Assembly (NCBI RefSeq): GCF_003254465.1
Contig: NZ_QDFI01000028.1
Coordinates: 1 to 50,137, forward strand
Reading direction: 5' to 3'
From: Meridianimarinicoccus zhengii
GTDB taxonomy: Bacteria; Pseudomonadota; Alphaproteobacteria; Rhodobacterales; Rhodobacteraceae
DNA: 50,137 nt
The position numbers and the translations under genes were made by a program. How positions within the stretch are numbered: the first letter of the stretch is position 1; every line of letters begins with the position of its first letter. Shown here in pieces: positions 33,986 through 44,800 of this stretch. The notes under the pieces were generated by a model. That model saw only the letters and a program-made list of their open reading frames with translations. It ran no database searches and was not told where the DNA came from.

Positions 33986-34630
33986 TCAGGCGCGCTTGCG
34001 GCGTGCCGCGACGCCGAGTGCGCCAATCCCGCCGATCAGAAGCAGCGCAGGTGCGGGCAGCGGAATCTTGGGGGTCACCGTGATGCCCGTCGCCATGAAG
34101 CCCGACGCGTCGGAATTACCCGAAATCGCGGCGAAGACTCCGCTGACGCGCTGGCCATCGCTGAAATCGGCGAAGGCGGTCGCACCGATCAGCTCGTCGC
34201 CGGTGATCGTGCTGTTGAGGGCGGCATCGGTCGGGTCCACGTCGATGATGAAGGTGAACGTCTCCGACGGCTGGAAATCGTCGAAGAAGATGTCCAGTGT
34301 CGTGCCGTTATCGACGACGCTGAAGGACGTCAGGCCGGTTGTCGTGTCCGTGCCGCCCAGCGGCGTGAAGGGTGTCCCGAGATTGTCGAGGGGCGAGGGC
34401 GGCCGAGGGTCGTCGGTCGTGTCGAACTCGGTGGCGAATGCGGTGGTTCCGCTCAGGTCGATGAAGAACCGGAGCATCTGTTCCCCGGCGTCTGACGTGT
34501 TGTCGATGTTGAAGTTGTCGGTGAACGTGTTGCCATCCACGATGAAACTGAGCGAGGGCGTCGCGAATGCCGTGCCGGCGGATACCAGAATGGTCCCGAC
34601 GGCTGCGCCAAGGCGTGCGAGTGATCTCAT
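33986..34630 (-). CDS. VPLPA-CTERM-like sorting-signal protein
   Basis: A 214-residue exported protein with a signal peptide (cleavage near TAFA, about residue 23) and a beta-sandwich-like body rich in Thr, Asp and Gly with no Cys. The C-terminal sorting tail has the motif IPLPAP, a hydrophobic helix and the basic end RRKRA. It is a second substrate type for a Rhodobacterales exosortase, unrelated in its body to the protein at 24222. It converges with the PQQ dehydrogenase. Confidence 0.85.
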   Translation of the reverse strand: MRSLARLGAAVGTILVSAGTAFATPSLSFIVDGNTFTDNFNIDNTSDAGEQMLRFFIDLSGTTAFATEFDTTDDPRPPSPLDNLGTPFTPLGGTDTTTGLTSFSVVDNGTTLDIFFDDFQPSETFTFIIDVDPTDAALNSTITGDELIGATAFADFSDGQRVSGVFAAISGNSDASGFMATGITVTPKIPLPAPALLLIGGIGALGVAARRKRA

Positions 34631-34766
34631 TGTGTTTCCCTGCGGTTGCGGAAGTTCTTGTGGAGGAAGGCGTCACGGCCATCCCAGTGTCACCATAGCA
34701 GATTGCGCACGATCTTGCAGGTCTCGATTCTGGCCCTGACAGCGGTGGTCCGGGCGGGGCGGGCTG

Positions 34767-35750
34767 TCAGCCGCGCTCCGCACGGTCGGCCGCCATGGCA
34801 CCACGTTCCCGGTAGGGGGTCGTGTTGTATTGGGCCCGGTAGCATTTCGAGAAATGCGACGGCGACGTGAACCCGCAGGCGAGCGCGACGTTGATCACGC
34901 TCATGTCCGTCTGCATCAGCAGGTTGCGGGCCTTCGAAAGCCGCAGTTCCATGTAATACCGCTTCGGGCTGCGGTTCAGGTACCGCCGGAAAAGCCGCTC
35001 GAGTTGCCGGGTGGACAGGCCGACGTCGCGCGCCATCACCGCCGGGCTGATCGGGTCCTCGATATGGTTCTCCATCTCCTTGATGACCGCGGACAGCTTG
35101 GGATGGCGCACGCCGATCCGGGTGGGGATGGACAGTCGCTGCGTGTCGCGGTCCGTGCGGATGGAGGCATAGATCAACTGGTCCGCCACCGCCGAGGCCG
35201 TCTCCTCGCCCACCTGCCTTGCGATCAGCTTCAGCATCAGGTCGAGCGACGCGGTGCCACCCGCGGTGGTATAGCGCCCTCCGTCGATGGCGAAGACCGA
35301 CCGGGTCAGGTTCACGTCGATGAAATCCTCGGCGAAACTGTCGAGGTTCTCCCAGTGGATCGTCGCGCGCCGCCCGTCCAGAAGCCCCGCCGCGGCCAGT
35401 GCATGGGCGCCGGTGCACAGGCCGCCCACCGCGCAGCCGCGCCGCGCTTCGCGCCGAAGCCAGTTCACGAGTCGCTTGGTCGTGGCGTTCTGCACGTCGA
35501 TGCCACCGCAGACGATCACCGTGTCGTCTCGGTTCAGCACCTCGAGATCCCCGGACAGCCGCACGGCGACACCGGCGGAACTTGTTGCCTCTTCCCCGCC
35601 TTCGCCGACCAGCGTCCAGCTGTAACAGGTCCGCCCCGTCATGCGGTTGGTCACGCGCAGGGCTTCGACAGCCGCGGCGAAGGCCAGCATGCTGAAGCGC
35701 GGCAGAAGCACGAAGACGAAGTGGTGGGGCTTGGGCGCGGTGAGGGTCAT
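34767..35750 (-). CDS. GlxA-family transcriptional regulator (DJ-1/PfpI + AraC)
   Basis: A 327-residue regulator with an N-terminal DJ-1/PfpI-like domain (about 10-180), including the elbow GGLCTGAHALAAAGLLDG and TAGGTASLDLML. A C-terminal AraC helix-turn-helix pair (about 220-318) follows, with ARDVGLSTRQLERLFRRYL and ALACGFTSPSHFSKCYR. It is similar in layout to GbdR/CdhR/ArgR, which sense quaternary amines or arginine; the ligand is not evident here. It precedes and diverges from aroG, with a 285-base gap in which I see no further gene. Confidence 0.9.
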   Translation of the reverse strand: MTLTAPKPHHFVFVLLPRFSMLAFAAAVEALRVTNRMTGRTCYSWTLVGEGGEEATSSAGVAVRLSGDLEVLNRDDTVIVCGGIDVQNATTKRLVNWLRREARRGCAVGGLCTGAHALAAAGLLDGRRATIHWENLDSFAEDFIDVNLTRSVFAIDGGRYTTAGGTASLDLMLKLIARQVGEETASAVADQLIYASIRTDRDTQRLSIPTRIGVRHPKLSAVIKEMENHIEDPISPAVMARDVGLSTRQLERLFRRYLNRSPKRYYMELRLSKARNLLMQTDMSVINVALACGFTSPSHFSKCYRAQYNTTPYRERGAMAADRAERG

Positions 35751-36035
35751 GGAGCGGTCACGAGGCTGTCACGGGGTGGTCATGGGGCGGTTCCTGCCGT
35801 CGGTCTTGGCGCCCGGGTGCCGGAACGACCGGGCGCCCCGCCTGCGTAGCCCAGCCGATTGCCGCGCGGAAGATCCGGAATGCCCGCCCCGGCACAAAAC
35901 CGTCATATGCCTGTCGCATTCCGCCCCGCCTGCTGTCGCGCGGATGGGGCGGTTTGACTTGACACCGGGGGATGCCCCACGCAATCAGGCCCAACCCGGC
36001 CCAAGCCCAGCCAGGGGATCGTTTCGGAGGACAAG

Positions 36036-37406
36036 ATGGCACAGACCTGGAGCAAGTCTGACTGGCGCAGCAAGCCGCGGGTGCAGATGCCCGATTATTT
36101 GGATGCCGCCGCACTTAAGTCGGTGGAAACGCAACTGGCCTCTTATCCGCCGCTGGTCTTCGCAGGGGAAGTGCGCACGCTGAAGCGCGAACTGGCGAAG
36201 GTCGCGCGGGGCGAGGCGTTCCTGCTTCAGGGCGGGGATTGTGCCGAAAGCTTCCAGCAGTTCAGCGCCGACACGATCCGCGACACGTTCAAGGTCATGC
36301 TCCAGATGGCGATGGTGCTGACCTATGCCGCGAAGGTGCCCGTGGTGAAGGTCGGGCGCATGGCGGGCCAGTTCGCCAAGCCGCGCTCCGCACCTACGGA
36401 AATGGTCGGCGGGCAGGAACTGCCGTCCTATCGCGGCGACATCATCAACGACATCGCGCCGACCGCCGCGGCGCGCATGCCCGACCCGCAGCGCATGCTG
36501 CAGGGCTACACGCAGGCGGCGGCGACGCTGAACCTGCTGCGCGCGTTCTCGACCGGCGGCTATGCCGACATGACCAAGGTCCACGCCTGGACGCTGGGCT
36601 TCACCGAGCATGACGAGGCGGAAAAGTATCGCGACCTGGCGAACCGGATCTCGGACGCGCTGGATTTCATGAAGGCCGCGGGTGTGACCGCCGAGAACGC
36701 ACCGACGCTGCACGAGGTCGATTTCTACGTCAGCCACGAGGCCCTGCTTCTGGAGTACGAAGAGGCGCTGTGCCGGATCGACAGCACGTCGGGCCTGCCG
36801 GTGGCGGGGTCGGGGCATCTGATCTGGATCGGTGACCGCACCCGGCAACCCGACGGCGCCCATGTGGAATTCTGCCGCGGCGTACAGAACCCGATCGGGC
36901 TGAAATGCGGGCCGACCACGACGCCCGAAGACCTGAAGGTGCTGATGGCCAAGCTGAACCCCGCGAACGAGGCGGGGCGGCTGACGCTGATTTCCCGCTT
37001 CGGGGCGGGATCGGTGGGCGATCATCTGCCGCGGCTCATCAAGACCGTGCAGGACGAAGGTGCCAACGTTGTGTGGACCTGCGACCCCATGCACGGCAAC
37101 ACGATCAAGTCGGCCAATGGCTACAAGACGCGGCCCTTCGACAGTGTATTGCGCGAGGTGCGGGAATTCTTCGGCATCCACAAGGCGGAGGGAACCCATC
37201 CCGGTGGCGTGCATTTCGAGATGACCGGATCGGACGTGACCGAATGCACCGGCGGCGTGCGCGACGTGACCGAGGACGATCTGTCCTCGCGCTATCACAC
37301 GGCATGCGACCCGCGCCTCAACGCCAGCCAGTCGCTGGAACTCGCCTTTCTCGTGGCCGAGGAACTGACTTCGGCGCGGCAGGCGCTGGCGGTCAACGCG
37401 AACTGA
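36036..37406 (+). CDS. aroG: Class II 3-deoxy-7-phosphoheptulonate synthase
   Basis: A 456-residue plant-type (class II) DAHP synthase, the first enzyme of the shikimate pathway. Conserved stretches are [12 protein letters not shown] (metal Cys near residue 69), [36 protein letters not shown] with the metal His, and [21 protein letters not shown] five bases before the ATG is a strong ribosome site. It is monocistronic, with a large hairpin directly after its stop. Confidence 0.96.
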   Translation: MAQTWSKSDWRSKPRVQMPDYLDAAALKSVETQLASYPPLVFAGEVRTLKRELAKVARGEAFLLQGGDCAESFQQFSADTIRDTFKVMLQMAMVLTYAAKVPVVKVGRMAGQFAKPRSAPTEMVGGQELPSYRGDIINDIAPTAAARMPDPQRMLQGYTQAAATLNLLRAFSTGGYADMTKVHAWTLGFTEHDEAEKYRDLANRISDALDFMKAAGVTAENAPTLHEVDFYVSHEALLLEYEEALCRIDSTSGLPVAGSGHLIWIGDRTRQPDGAHVEFCRGVQNPIGLKCGPTTTPEDLKVLMAKLNPANEAGRLTLISRFGAGSVGDHLPRLIKTVQDEGANVVWTCDPMHGNTIKSANGYKTRPFDSVLREVREFFGIHKAEGTHPGGVHFEMTGSDVTECTGGVRDVTEDDLSSRYHTACDPRLNASQSLELAFLVAEELTSARQALAVNAN

Positions 37407-37456
37407 CTTCGCGCGGCGCGCGCCCTTATCCGGGGGCGTGCGCCGCGGGTGCGAAG
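37407..37456. terminator. Long bidirectional hairpin after aroG
   Basis: A 14-bp stem CGCGGCGCGCGCCC pairs with GGGCGTGCGCCGCG (one G-U pair) around an eight-base loop. It is extended by CTTCG/CGAAG across a four-base bulge. It starts at the aroG stop and lies just before the stop of the convergent PAS gene, so it probably serves both. Confidence 0.7.
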
Positions 37457-37465
37457 ACGGGCCGG

Positions 37466-38191
37466 TCAGCCCTCCCGGTCGCTGTCATGCACCAGCCGGA
37501 GATGCGGTGCCCGCGAAGCGGCCGCCGACGCATCGTTGTCGAAGGGCGCGGCGTCCTCGTGCAGGGCGGGTGCGTCTTCGGTGCGGCGGGTTTCGGGTCC
37601 GGGATAGTCCGACTGCCGGACCGTGCGGACCAACCCCTGGAGCGGCTTTATTTCCTCGGCGGCGACGCGGAAACGGTGTGGGGCCCGGCCGACCGGCGCG
37701 CCATCCGTCACGAGACAGCCGAGCGCCCGGCTGATATCGCCCAGATCGCTGCGCAACGGCAGCAGGATCAATTCACCCACCGCGCCCGGTTGCGTCCACG
37801 ACCCCGGCGCGGCTTCGAGCCGCATCCGTGCCTTTGCCGGCTCTTCGAACACGTGTTCCAGAAGGGCGGTGACGGTCGCCCGGTCGGCGGGATCGAAAAG
37901 GGCCGTCACCGGCATCCCGCGCACCTCCATCCCCATCAGTTCGTTCAGATGCATGCCGGCCAGCCGGAACCGGGCGACGGTCGGGGCGATCCGTTCGAGG
38001 ATGAATGCGTTTTCGAGCGCCTGGTCGATGCCGCGGGGATCGACCTCGGCCCGGAGGGGCACCTGCCGGTCACCGCGCAGTGCCTCCCAATACCCTTCGA
38101 TTTGTGCGATGGCCGGGTGTTTCATGCTGAATGCGCGCATACCGAACCCAATGATGCTGTTTGCCTCGAACTCATGACCATTCTCGCCCAT
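37466..38191 (-). CDS. PAS domain protein (PF07310-like)
   Basis: A 241-residue soluble protein. The central part (about 20-165) resembles the alphaproteobacterial PAS_5 family: IAQIEGYWEALRGDRQVPLRAEVDP, then ERIAPTVARFRLAGMHLNELMGMEVRGMP. A polar, probably disordered C-terminus follows. No output domain is attached, so it may work with separate signalling proteins. GGGAAA six bases before the ATG supports the start. It is divergent from gmk. Confidence 0.82.
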   Translation of the reverse strand: MGENGHEFEANSIIGFGMRAFSMKHPAIAQIEGYWEALRGDRQVPLRAEVDPRGIDQALENAFILERIAPTVARFRLAGMHLNELMGMEVRGMPVTALFDPADRATVTALLEHVFEEPAKARMRLEAAPGSWTQPGAVGELILLPLRSDLGDISRALGCLVTDGAPVGRAPHRFRVAAEEIKPLQGLVRTVRQSDYPGPETRRTEDAPALHEDAAPFDNDASAAASRAPHLRLVHDSDREG

Positions 38192-38323
38192 AACACGTTT
38201 CCCAGAAAAATCCGACCCTTGCGCAGCCATTCCGGGCGCCTTGCGCGACCGCGGCCGGGTGGCGTCGTCCCATCGCATCCAAGGTAGTTTTGACACAAGA
38301 TTGCGGCGAAGTGTTCCCGTTTG

Positions 38324-38338
38324 TTGACCGATGGTTAA
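38324..38338. promoter_or_regulatory. Near-consensus CtrA-type box
   Basis: TTGA-CCGATGG-TTAA has the 7-base CtrA spacing with one mismatch to TTAA-N7-TTAA. It lies in the divergent gap between the PAS gene and gmk, 132 bases from the former start and 118 from the latter. Tentative. Confidence 0.25.
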
Positions 38339-38456
38339 TTCTTGCATGATCCACCGCAAGGCGCGAGTCAGGACAGCCCGACCCGCAGTGCCTTGACCTT
38401 GGCCCCGCATCCGGCCCAAGTGCGGGCGACGGGACGGGCGTGGACAAGGGGGCTTC

Positions 38457-39098
38457 ATGGCGGCACGGCGCGGATTGCTGATCATCCTGTCCTCGCCCTC
38501 GGGCGCGGGCAAGTCAACGCTGGCGCGGCGCCTGCGGGCATGGGACCCGTCGATCCGGTTCTCGGTGTCGGCCACGACGCGCGCACCGCGGCCGGGCGAA
38601 ACCCACGGGGTGGAGTATTTCTTTCACAGCCACGCGGAATTCGACGCGATGGTCCAGGACGGGGCGCTGCTGGAACATGCCGAGGTGTTCGGGAATTTCT
38701 ACGGCTCGCCCAAGGGCCCGGTTCTCGCGGCACTCGAAGAAGGCGCGGACGTGATCTTCGACATCGACTGGCAGGGTGGCCAGCAGGTCCGCAATTCGCT
38801 GCGCGCCGAAGACGTGGTGTCGGTCTTCGTGCTGCCACCCTCCATCGCGGAACTGGAACAGCGCCTGTCGGGCCGCGGGCAGGACAGCGCCGAGGTGATC
38901 GCGGGCCGCATGACCCGCGCGCGGGACGAGATCAGCCATTGGGCCGAATACGATTATGTCCTCGTGAACCGGGATATCGATACGGCGGAACATGAGTTGC
39001 GCGCCATCGTCACGGCCGAGCGGCTGAAACGCAGCCGGCAGGCGGGCCTGGTGGAATTCGTGCGCGCGCTCAACACGGAATTCGAGGAAAGGACATGA
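38457..39098 (+). CDS. gmk: Guanylate kinase
   Basis: A 213-residue kinase phosphorylating GMP to GDP. P-loop [10 protein letters not shown] (about 12-21), GMP-binding [13 protein letters not shown] (about 36-48), VEYFF, and DIDWQGG (about 101-107) are visible. The start has a purine-rich AAGGGGG nearby. It overlaps the next gene by ATGA and begins a run of four co-directional genes. Confidence 0.96.
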   Translation: MAARRGLLIILSSPSGAGKSTLARRLRAWDPSIRFSVSATTRAPRPGETHGVEYFFHSHAEFDAMVQDGALLEHAEVFGNFYGSPKGPVLAALEEGADVIFDIDWQGGQQVRNSLRAEDVVSVFVLPPSIAELEQRLSGRGQDSAEVIAGRMTRARDEISHWAEYDYVLVNRDIDTAEHELRAIVTAERLKRSRQAGLVEFVRALNTEFEERT

Positions 39099-39634
39099 CG
39101 CTCTATGCCCTTGACGGCCATGCGCCGGAACTGCCCGCGGATGGCGAGGTCTGGATCGCCCCCGGCGCCCATGTCATCGGGCGGGTGATCCTGCACAGCG
39201 GCGCGTCGGTGTGGTTCGGCAGCACCTTGCGGGGCGACAACGAACCGATCACCGTGGGCGCGGGCACGAACATCCAGGAAAACTGCGTGCTGCACACCGA
39301 CATGGGCTTTCCGCTGTCCATCGCCGAGGATTGCACCGTCGGGCACAAGGCGATGCTGCACGGTTGCACCATCGGGGCGGGCAGCCTGATCGGCATGGGC
39401 GCCACGGTGCTGAACGGCGCGCGCATCGGGCGCGGCTGCCTGATCGGCGCAGGCGCGCTGGTGACCGAGGGCAAGGAGATCCCCGACGGATCGCTCGTGA
39501 TGGGTGCGCCGGGCAAGGTCGTGCGGCAACTCGACGATGCCGCGCGGGCGGCTCTCATCGACTCGGCCACGCGCTATCGCGCCAATGCCCGCCGCTTCGC
39601 CGCGGGCCTTACGGTTCTGGAGAACCCTTCATGA
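39095..39634 (+). CDS. Gamma-carbonic anhydrase family protein
   Basis: A 179-residue left-handed beta-helix protein with hexapeptide repeats. The three zinc-type histidines of the family are at His67, His84 and His89 ([14 protein letters not shown]). It resembles the YrdA/CaiE-like group, whose members are often not active as carbonic anhydrases. It overlaps gmk upstream and the PLP enzyme downstream by ATGA junctions, so all three are co-translated. Confidence 0.92.
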   Translation: MTLYALDGHAPELPADGEVWIAPGAHVIGRVILHSGASVWFGSTLRGDNEPITVGAGTNIQENCVLHTDMGFPLSIAEDCTVGHKAMLHGCTIGAGSLIGMGATVLNGARIGRGCLIGAGALVTEGKEIPDGSLVMGAPGKVVRQLDDAARAALIDSATRYRANARRFAAGLTVLENPS

Positions 39635-40803
39635 CGGACTTCCGCAATCCGCTGCGCGGACAGCCCTGGCCCGACAGCACAACGGCACCCATCGGGTCGG
39701 CCTTGCAACCGTCTGTCGCCTATACCGCCGCCGATCCCGATGCGCTCGACGCGCTGTACACGGGGCAGGTGGCGGGTTTCAGCTATGCCCGCGAAGGGCA
39801 CCCCAACGCCACCGTGCTCGCGCGCCGGATCGATGCGCTTGAAGGTGTCGCGGGCGGGATCGTTACAGGCTCCGGCATGGCCGCGGTCGCGGCGGTGATG
39901 TTCGGCCTGCTCAAGACCGGCGACCGGGTGCTGGGGGGCACGCAGCTTTATGGCCGGTCCTTGCGCATGATGCGCGAGGAGCTCCCCCGCATGGGCATCG
40001 AGACCGCCTTCGCAGACCCCACCGATGGTGCGGCCTTCGCCGCCGCGATCACGCCCGGCACGCGGCTCGTGCTGGTGGAGGTCGTGTCGAACCCGACCCT
40101 GCGCGTGGCCGACATGGCGGCGATCCGCGATGCCGCAAGGGCGGCGGGCGCGATCCTCGTGGTGGACAACACCTTCACCACACCGGCCGCGATCCGCGGC
40201 ATCGATTTGGGCGCCGACGTAGTGATCCATTCCGTGACCAAGCTGCTCGCGGGCCATTCGGACGTGACGCTAGGCTATGCCCATGCCCATGATGCGGACC
40301 AAGCGAAGGCGATCTACGACAGCGCGACGACCATGGGCCTGACGCCAAGCCCGTTCGACTGCTGGCTGGCCGAGCGCGGCCTGATGACGTTTGACCTGCG
40401 CTTCGAACGGGCGCAGGCCAACGCCGCGGCGCTCGCCGACATGCTGGCGGCGTCCCCGCAGGTTGCGCAGGTCCTGTATCCCGGGCGTGCCGATCACCCC
40501 GACCATGCGCGCGCCGCGGCGCTGCTGGGGAGGCAGTTTGGCAACATGGTGACCTTCCATCTGGATGGCGGGCGGGAGGAGGCGAACCGTTTCGTCCGCG
40601 CCGCCGCGGCGCTGCCTTTCGCGCCCACGCTGGGCGACGTGGCGACGACCCTGTCGCACCCGGCATCCAGTTCGCACCGCGCGCTGTCGCCCGCGGACCG
40701 TGTCGCCATCGGCATCACCGAAGGGACTTTCCGCGTATCCGTAGGGATCGAGCCACCGGATTTCCTGCGCGACGCCTTCGCCCGCGCCCTGGCGGCGGTC
40801 TGA
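39631..40803 (+). CDS. Cys/Met metabolism PLP-dependent enzyme
   Basis: A 390-residue fold-type I PLP enzyme of the cystathionine gamma-synthase/lyase family. The Schiff-base lysine is Lys204 in [41 protein letters not shown] and the C-terminal [17 protein letters not shown] are typical. Whether it is a lyase, a synthase or a methionine gamma-lyase cannot be read from the sequence. The start at 39631 overlaps the carbonic-anhydrase stop. Confidence 0.9.
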   Translation: MTDFRNPLRGQPWPDSTTAPIGSALQPSVAYTAADPDALDALYTGQVAGFSYAREGHPNATVLARRIDALEGVAGGIVTGSGMAAVAAVMFGLLKTGDRVLGGTQLYGRSLRMMREELPRMGIETAFADPTDGAAFAAAITPGTRLVLVEVVSNPTLRVADMAAIRDAARAAGAILVVDNTFTTPAAIRGIDLGADVVIHSVTKLLAGHSDVTLGYAHAHDADQAKAIYDSATTMGLTPSPFDCWLAERGLMTFDLRFERAQANAAALADMLAASPQVAQVLYPGRADHPDHARAAALLGRQFGNMVTFHLDGGREEANRFVRAAAALPFAPTLGDVATTLSHPASSSHRALSPADRVAIGITEGTFRVSVGIEPPDFLRDAFARALAAV

Positions 40804-40807
40804 ACGG

Positions 40808-41863
40808 ATGACCGACGCCGATCTGGTCCGCTCGGTCCTCGCCGGTGTGCCGCTGCCCCTTCTGACGGTCGGCCCGGACGAGCGTATCGGATTGATGAAC
40901 CCGCCCGCGGCCAATCTGTTCGGCCAGAGTGCCGAGGGGCGGCACTTCCTGACCGTGCTGCGTCAGCCTTCGATCATCGATGCCATCACCGACGCCCGCA
41001 GCCGCGCTGCGCCAAGCGAGGCCCGCTACCACCGCAAGGATCACAGTGGCGAGACGGTGTATCGCGTGATGTGTTCGCCGCTGGGGCAGGGCGGCGCGCA
41101 GGGTGTCATCGCCAGCTTCGAGGATGTCACCTCGATCGAGACGGCCGGGCAGATGCGGCGCGATTTCGTCGCCAATGTCAGCCATGAGTTGCGCACGCCG
41201 CTGACGGCGATCATCGGGTTCATCGACACGCTGCGCGGCCCCGCGCGCGAAGACCCCGTGGCGCGCGACCGCTTTCTCGGGATCATGGAGGGCGAGGCGC
41301 AGCGCATGAACCGTCTCGTCCACGACCTTCTGTCACTGTCGCAGGTGGAGACCGAGGAACGCATCCGCCCGACAGAGTTGCAAGACCTGGCCGCGCTCTG
41401 CGCCAGCGTCTGCCACAGCCTGCGCCCGCTGGCCGAGGAAGGCGGCGTCGCGCTGACCATCGTGCCGCCGGACCCGCCGCTGCCGCGCGTGCTGGGCGAT
41501 GCCGATCAGCTGCGGCAGGTGTTCACGAACCTCGTCGAGAACGCGATCAAGTATGGCCGTGATGGCGGGCGGGTCGAGCTGCGCTTCGCGACACTGCCGC
41601 GCGATCCGATCCTCGGCGGGCCGGCCGTGTCGGTCACGGTGCAGGACTTCGGGGCCGGGATCGATTCTATCCATTTCCATCGGCTGACCGAACGGTTTTA
41701 TCGCGTGGACGGGCACCGGGCCAAGCAGATGGGCGGCACCGGGCTCGGGCTCGCCATCGTCAAGCACATCATGAACCGCCATCGCGGGCGGCTCAAGATC
41801 GACAGCCGGCTGGGGCAGGGCAGCAGCTTTACCGCCATCTTTCCCCAGCCCGCCCCAGCATGA
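40808..41863 (+). CDS. PhoR-like sensor histidine kinase without membrane segments
   Basis: A 351-residue kinase with an N-terminal PAS-like domain (about 8-108). A HisKA domain follows with phosphoacceptor His126 in FVANVSHELRTPLTAI, then HATPase_c with N-box NLVENAIKYG, G1 DFGAGI and G2 GGTGLGLAIVKHI. It most resembles PhoR of the phosphate system, but there is no membrane anchor and no pst, phoU or phoB gene next to it. It starts four bases after the PLP enzyme gene and converges with tamB. Confidence 0.82.
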   Translation: MTDADLVRSVLAGVPLPLLTVGPDERIGLMNPPAANLFGQSAEGRHFLTVLRQPSIIDAITDARSRAAPSEARYHRKDHSGETVYRVMCSPLGQGGAQGVIASFEDVTSIETAGQMRRDFVANVSHELRTPLTAIIGFIDTLRGPAREDPVARDRFLGIMEGEAQRMNRLVHDLLSLSQVETEERIRPTELQDLAALCASVCHSLRPLAEEGGVALTIVPPDPPLPRVLGDADQLRQVFTNLVENAIKYGRDGGRVELRFATLPRDPILGGPAVSVTVQDFGAGIDSIHFHRLTERFYRVDGHRAKQMGGTGLGLAIVKHIMNRHRGRLKIDSRLGQGSSFTAIFPQPAPA

Positions 41864-41881
41864 CCGCGCCGCCCGCTTGCG

Positions 41882-44800
41882 TCAGTAATCACGCTCGAAG
41901 GCGAGGCCGATGCCGGTTTCGCCTTCGTTGTTGAATCGGCCCCGCGCGGTCAGTGTCGAATTGATCTCGTAATTCAGTTCGATCTCCGAGGTGCCGTCGG
42001 ATCCGACCGTGAGGTCGGTATAGACGCGCTCGTTGATGTAGCGGCCCGCGGTCACGGCGGTGTTCCCGTCCTCGTCGGTGGCCACGCTCAGATCGTCCAC
42101 GCCAAGTGCCTCGCGCGCGAAACCGAACACGCCGCCGCCGCCACCCTGCAATCGGTTGATGGCGGAGGCGAGTTGCGCCAGTTCCAGCGGTGTCAGATCG
42201 CGCACCGGCTTGCCGAAGAACAGCTGCGCAAGCACCTCGTCCTCGGGCAGTTCGGGTTCCGACGCGAAGCGGATCTCCGGGTTGTCCACCGGGCCTGCGA
42301 TGATGATCTGGGACCGCACACCGCCATTGTTGGAACTGGCCACCATGTTGATGTCGGGCGCGAGATCGCCCTGGAGCGAGATTTCCGCCTGGTCGAACAC
42401 CAGCCGCTCCGACAGCAGGTCGAGCCGCCCGCGGATCAGCCGGAGTCCGCCTTCGGGCTGCGGTGCCGCCGTGGTGCCGCGGATGGCGATGATGCCCCCC
42501 AGTTCCACGTCCAGCCCCCGGCCGCGCACGAATATCTGGCGCGGCGCGGAAATCACGACATCGAGCCCGTACACGGGCCCGCCACCGCCGCCACCCGCCG
42601 CCGTATCGTCGGTCACAAGCCCGGCGCGGGCGCGCGTGCGCAGGCTTTCCCCTGGCTCTGCCACGTGCACGATATCCGGCAGCGCCCCGCCGCCGCCGAC
42701 CACGTTGGGGATGCGGATCTCGCTCGGGCCGATATCGATACGGCCTGCGATGTTCGCCCCGCCGGCAAGCGGGCCGGTCACGTCGATCTGCCCGCCCAGC
42801 CCGATTTCATAAAGCGCGGGGTCGACGAGGGTCAGTGCATTCAGCTGCGCAGTCAGGTTCGCGTCGAATCCGCCGGTCAGGTTCACGGGTCCTGCCACGG
42901 TGATGCGCCCGCCCGACGACATGTCGGCACCTGCATCGACCTGGGCCCGTGAATTGCCCAGCCCGACCGTGAGCCCAAGGTTTTCCAGTGCCAACCGCAG
43001 GGTCGGATCCGCGATCCGGGCGCCAACGATGCGGACCTCTCCGGCCACGGCATCAAGCCCCGGCGGCCCGTTCACGGTCACGTCGAACGTCGTTCGTCCA
43101 TCGATCGTGCGCGGCAGGATGAACTGGTTCACAAGACCAAGTGGAAGGCCCCCGGTCACACGCAGGTCCATGGTCCCGTCCGGACGCAGGGCATCGCCAA
43201 CCGCCTGCGCCGTCGACCCCTGCGGTCCCGTCAGATCGGCGTCCACCGACCATGTCCCGGCGGCATTCCGCGCCGTGCCCATCACCTCCAGCGGTCCGTT
43301 GAAACCGGGCGCGAGCAGCCCGACATCGCGCAGCGCCGCGTCCAGCCGAACGTTTATGACATCACGCACCATCGCACCGGTGACGGCCGCGTTCAGTTCG
43401 CGGCTGGTCAGCGTGGCCTCGTCGATGCGCAAGCCGTCCGCATCGCGCACGGCGCGCGCCACGATCTGCGACGCGCCCCCGATCACCTGATCGGCCTGGT
43501 CGATTCCGGTGGCAATGTCATCGGCATCGATCCGCAGGTCCACATCGAAAAAGCCGCTGTCCAAGGCAAAGGCGACACGGCCGCGCGCATCGGCGCGGCC
43601 GGCAAGATCCACCCCCGCCAGCGCGGCGAAGCGCTGCAGGGGGCCGGTCGCTGCGTCGATGCGTGCGTCGATCGCCATTGCGTCGCCGCCCAGCCCGTTG
43701 ACCGTGCTGTCCCCGGCCACGCGCAGCTCGCCCGAGTCCAGGGACAGCCCGGCGACTTGCAGCGTCTCTGCCGCCGCGTCCCAGTCGATCCCCGCGTCGA
43801 AGCTGATGCCCGGCGCGACCAACGCCGACAGGTCCGGATCGGTTGCGCTCAACCCGGACAGGGCGGCTTCGATCTGTGCGGCAAGCCCTGCCACCGTGTC
43901 GCCGTCGCGGCGCAACGTTCCGGTCGTGCGCAGGATCGCGCGGTCCATGGCGGCCTCACCTTCGCGCAACAGGTCCCGCGCATCGAGGGTCAGGGCGAAG
44001 CCCTCGCCCGAGGCCGGGTCATAGGCGAGATCGAGGTCCGCGGATTGCAGGCTCGTACGCGGCCCCGGCGCGGGCAGCACCACGGGCGCGCCATTGCGGG
44101 CCCCGATCCGGCCCGATACCTGCACCGCACGCGGCCAGCCCTGCGGATCGATCCCGCCGCGCCCGGTGATGTCGATACGCTCGCCTGCGATGTCCAGCCG
44201 GTCGAGCGACAGCCCGTCCGCGTTGCGTGCCGCCGTGATCCCGAGATCAACCGCCCCAGTCAGCAGCCCGTCCGCGGCATCCTCGCCGATTTCGAGGTCA
44301 CGGGCGGCGCCGTCGAGAACGGCTTTGAACGCGCCGCTGACCGTGTCGTACTCGGCCTGCAAGGTCGCGTCGATGCCGCCGCCCAGCGTCTGCCCGCTGA
44401 TTGCGGCGAAGCGTGACAGATCCCCTGCGCGCGCGGCGACATCGGCGGCCACGGCGATGGCGCCCTCGGTCAGCCCGGTCACGTCCACATCGCCGGTCAG
44501 GCCGAGATCGCCTGCGGTCAGGTCGATCCCGTCGACGCGCAGCGGCCCGTCGCGCTGCCAGTCGACGCGCGCGGACCCGTCAAGCCCGTCGCCAACCGCA
44601 TCCCACAGGGCTGCATCGGTCGTCGAGAACCCGCTGATCCGCACGGCGATGTCGGCCAGCGCCGCAGTGATGTCCGTGGGACCGTCTTTGGTCAGTTGTC
44701 CGGTCGTGTTCAGCGCCAGCGTGTCGAGCAGCAGCCCGTCCGCACGCATCACGCCCGTCCCCGCGAAATCCAGCGCGAAGGTATCGCCCGCCGCCTCGTC

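Noticed and set aside
35903-35913. Single CATATG-containing 11-mer upstream of aroG, considered as a third repeat array
   Set aside because: Only one unit is present, no phased neighbours and no GANTC site.
36905-38287. Plus-strand open frame of 460 codons overlapping aroG and the PAS gene
   Set aside because: It overlaps the conserved end of class II DAHP synthase in another frame and is antisense to the PAS gene; no domain is recognisable.
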